From Paracoccaceae bacterium (lineage in GTDB: Bacteria; Pseudomonadota; Alphaproteobacteria; Rhodobacterales; Rhodobacteraceae), in NCBI GenBank assembly GCA_009922885.1, contig RFUP01000127.1:1-6597 (forward strand): DNA of 6,597 nt, written 5' to 3'. Below, piece by piece: positions 5,683 to 6,597 of the stretch (within the stretch, counting starts at the first letter, position 1; each line of letters starts with the position of its first letter). The position numbers were made by a program, and so were the translations under genes. Under the pieces are notes generated by a model. The model saw nothing but the letters and a program-made list of their open reading frames with translations. It did not search any database and had not been told where the DNA came from.

Positions 5683-6597
5683 TTACTCAATCCATACTTC
5701 AACGCGGCGGTTCACCTGCCTGCCCCAAGCGCTGTCATCGCACGCCATCGGAAGCGCTTCGCCAAAGGCATCCACCTCCATCGCCAAGCGGTCGAAATTC
5801 GCGGTTTCCGCCGCCTCGCGCACCGCCTCAAGAACCGTCGCCGCACGCCGCTCCGCAATCGTGCGATTGGCCTCTGCTGGCCCGTCACCATCTGAAAACC
5901 CGACGAAGGCAATCCGGCGATTGTCATAAAGCCCGGCCTCGATTGCCCGCGCCAATTGCTCCACATGGCTCAATGATTGCGCATCCAGTCGCGCAGAACC
6001 TACCTCGAACCGAAACGTTGTCGTCAGCCGCTTCATGGGCGCCAAGCGCTGAACCATCCGCTGCAACTCTGTCAGGGGAACTTCGGGCCCCGCCACCGCA
6101 ATCGCATTGGCAAACCGATCCCCCTGTTGATCCACAGGCACCTCCTCCGGTGCCTGATCGGTAAAACCAGCCCGCCGAACCACCATCTGTGCTGGGCCGG
6201 ACCTCAGGTAAGACAGAAAATCCCGCCCTATCTTCGGCAGCCGTCGCGCCGGCAGATAAAGGAATAGAGGCGCCGAAAGGGGATAATCCTCCATCTTCAC
6301 AGATTCCCGGTCGGCCTGCAGATCAAAACCGCACTCCCCCGAAAGCGCCAGAGGTTTCGCCGCACCTATAGCCGCTGCTGAGGTAACTCCGATCCCGAAC
6401 GGATCCTTTTCAACCGCCTCAGCCAAGGCTCTATCCGTGGCATGCCTCTGCACATCCGCAGGCAAGTAGCCGCCCACAGGGCTCAACAGTCGATCCACAA
6501 CCGCCTGCGCCAAGCCCGCGCCCTCTTCCCGCAAGTGAATCGTAATCGGCGCATCCGGGCCGCCAAGCCGCACCCAGTTCGCAATCTTGCCCGACAA
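5683..6597 (-). CDS. Substrate-binding (PstS-like) / OmpA-domain protein, C-terminal part (5' end outside window)
   Basis: The gene is cut by the right edge. A TTG at 6595-6597 begins the visible frame, but it is unlikely to be the true start because the visible part begins mid-domain. Of 304 visible residues (numbered from the edge), about 1-150 resemble the C-terminal lobe of a type 2 periplasmic binding protein of the phosphate-binding kind (YPLSAPLFLYLP 105-116, DFLSYLRSGPAQMVVRRAGF 126-145). A linker follows. Residues 190-304 are an OmpA-type peptidoglycan-binding domain: TFRFEVGSARL (194-204), VGFSDGDGP (232-240), AERRA (248-252) and NRRVEVWI (296-303). Asp236 and Arg251 are 15 residues apart, as are the Asp and Arg that bind diaminopimelate in Acinetobacter OmpA. 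The protein should be periplasmic or outer-membrane anchored and held on peptidoglycan. The ligand is unknown; phosphate is only a family-level guess. Confidence 0.85.
   Translation of the reverse strand: MSGKIANWVRLGGPDAPITIHLREEGAGLAQAVVDRLLSPVGGYLPADVQRHATDRALAEAVEKDPFGIGVTSAAAIGAAKPLALSGECGFDLQADRESVKMEDYPLSAPLFLYLPARRLPKIGRDFLSYLRSGPAQMVVRRAGFTDQAPEEVPVDQQGDRFANAIAVAGPEVPLTELQRMVQRLAPMKRLTTTFRFEVGSARLDAQSLSHVEQLARAIEAGLYDNRRIAFVGFSDGDGPAEANRTIAERRAATVLEAVREAAETANFDRLAMEVDAFGEALPMACDDSAWGRQVNRRVEVWIE

Overview
The window looks like ordinary chromosome from an alphaproteobacterium, most probably Rhodobacterales (Roseobacter-type). This is an inference from four things: GC-rich coding with almost no intergenic space, a malic enzyme carrying a phosphotransacetylase-like domain, a long RadC with the HhH plus JAB layout, and a substrate-binding/OmpA hybrid protein of a kind common in that order. 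I saw no rRNA, tRNA, IS element, integrase, phage gene or CRISPR array. About 97% of the bases are coding.

Layout. (1) Positions 1-1583, + strand: C-terminal two thirds of a MaeB-type malic enzyme, open at the left edge. (2) 1583-2455, +: a PfkB/ribokinase-family sugar kinase whose first ATG overlaps the malic enzyme stop codon, so the two are probably co-transcribed. (3) 2452-3099, -: an exported peptide methionine sulfoxide reductase A, converging on the kinase with a 4-nt overlap of the 3' ends. (4) 3100-3230: the only real intergenic stretch, a divergent promoter region with three TGAAAC half-sites. (5) 3231-4130 and 4142-4849, +: a fold-type IV PLP aminotransferase followed 11 nt later by a small cytoplasmic sulfotransferase-like protein. 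(6) 4885-5682, +: RadC (UPF0758). (7) 5683-6597, -: C-terminal part of a periplasmic substrate-binding (PstS-like)/OmpA-domain protein, open at the right edge and abutting radC stop to stop with no base between.

The malic enzyme feeds pyruvate and NAD(P)H from C4 acids. The kinase phosphorylates a sugar, probably ribose. MsrA repairs oxidised methionine outside the cytoplasm. The OmpA-domain protein would sit on peptidoglycan. These are mostly independent housekeeping units.

The least explained part is the aminotransferase/sulfotransferase pair. Both proteins resemble, from memory, the two halves of plant 'branched-chain amino acid aminotransferase-like' fusion proteins, and the bacterial aminotransferase has Thr where fold-type IV enzymes normally have the Glu that contacts the PLP ring nitrogen. 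A second unexplained signal is an oriented short word: CACAGG occurs 12 times on the + strand and twice on the - strand regardless of gene direction, and synonymous codon choice follows it.
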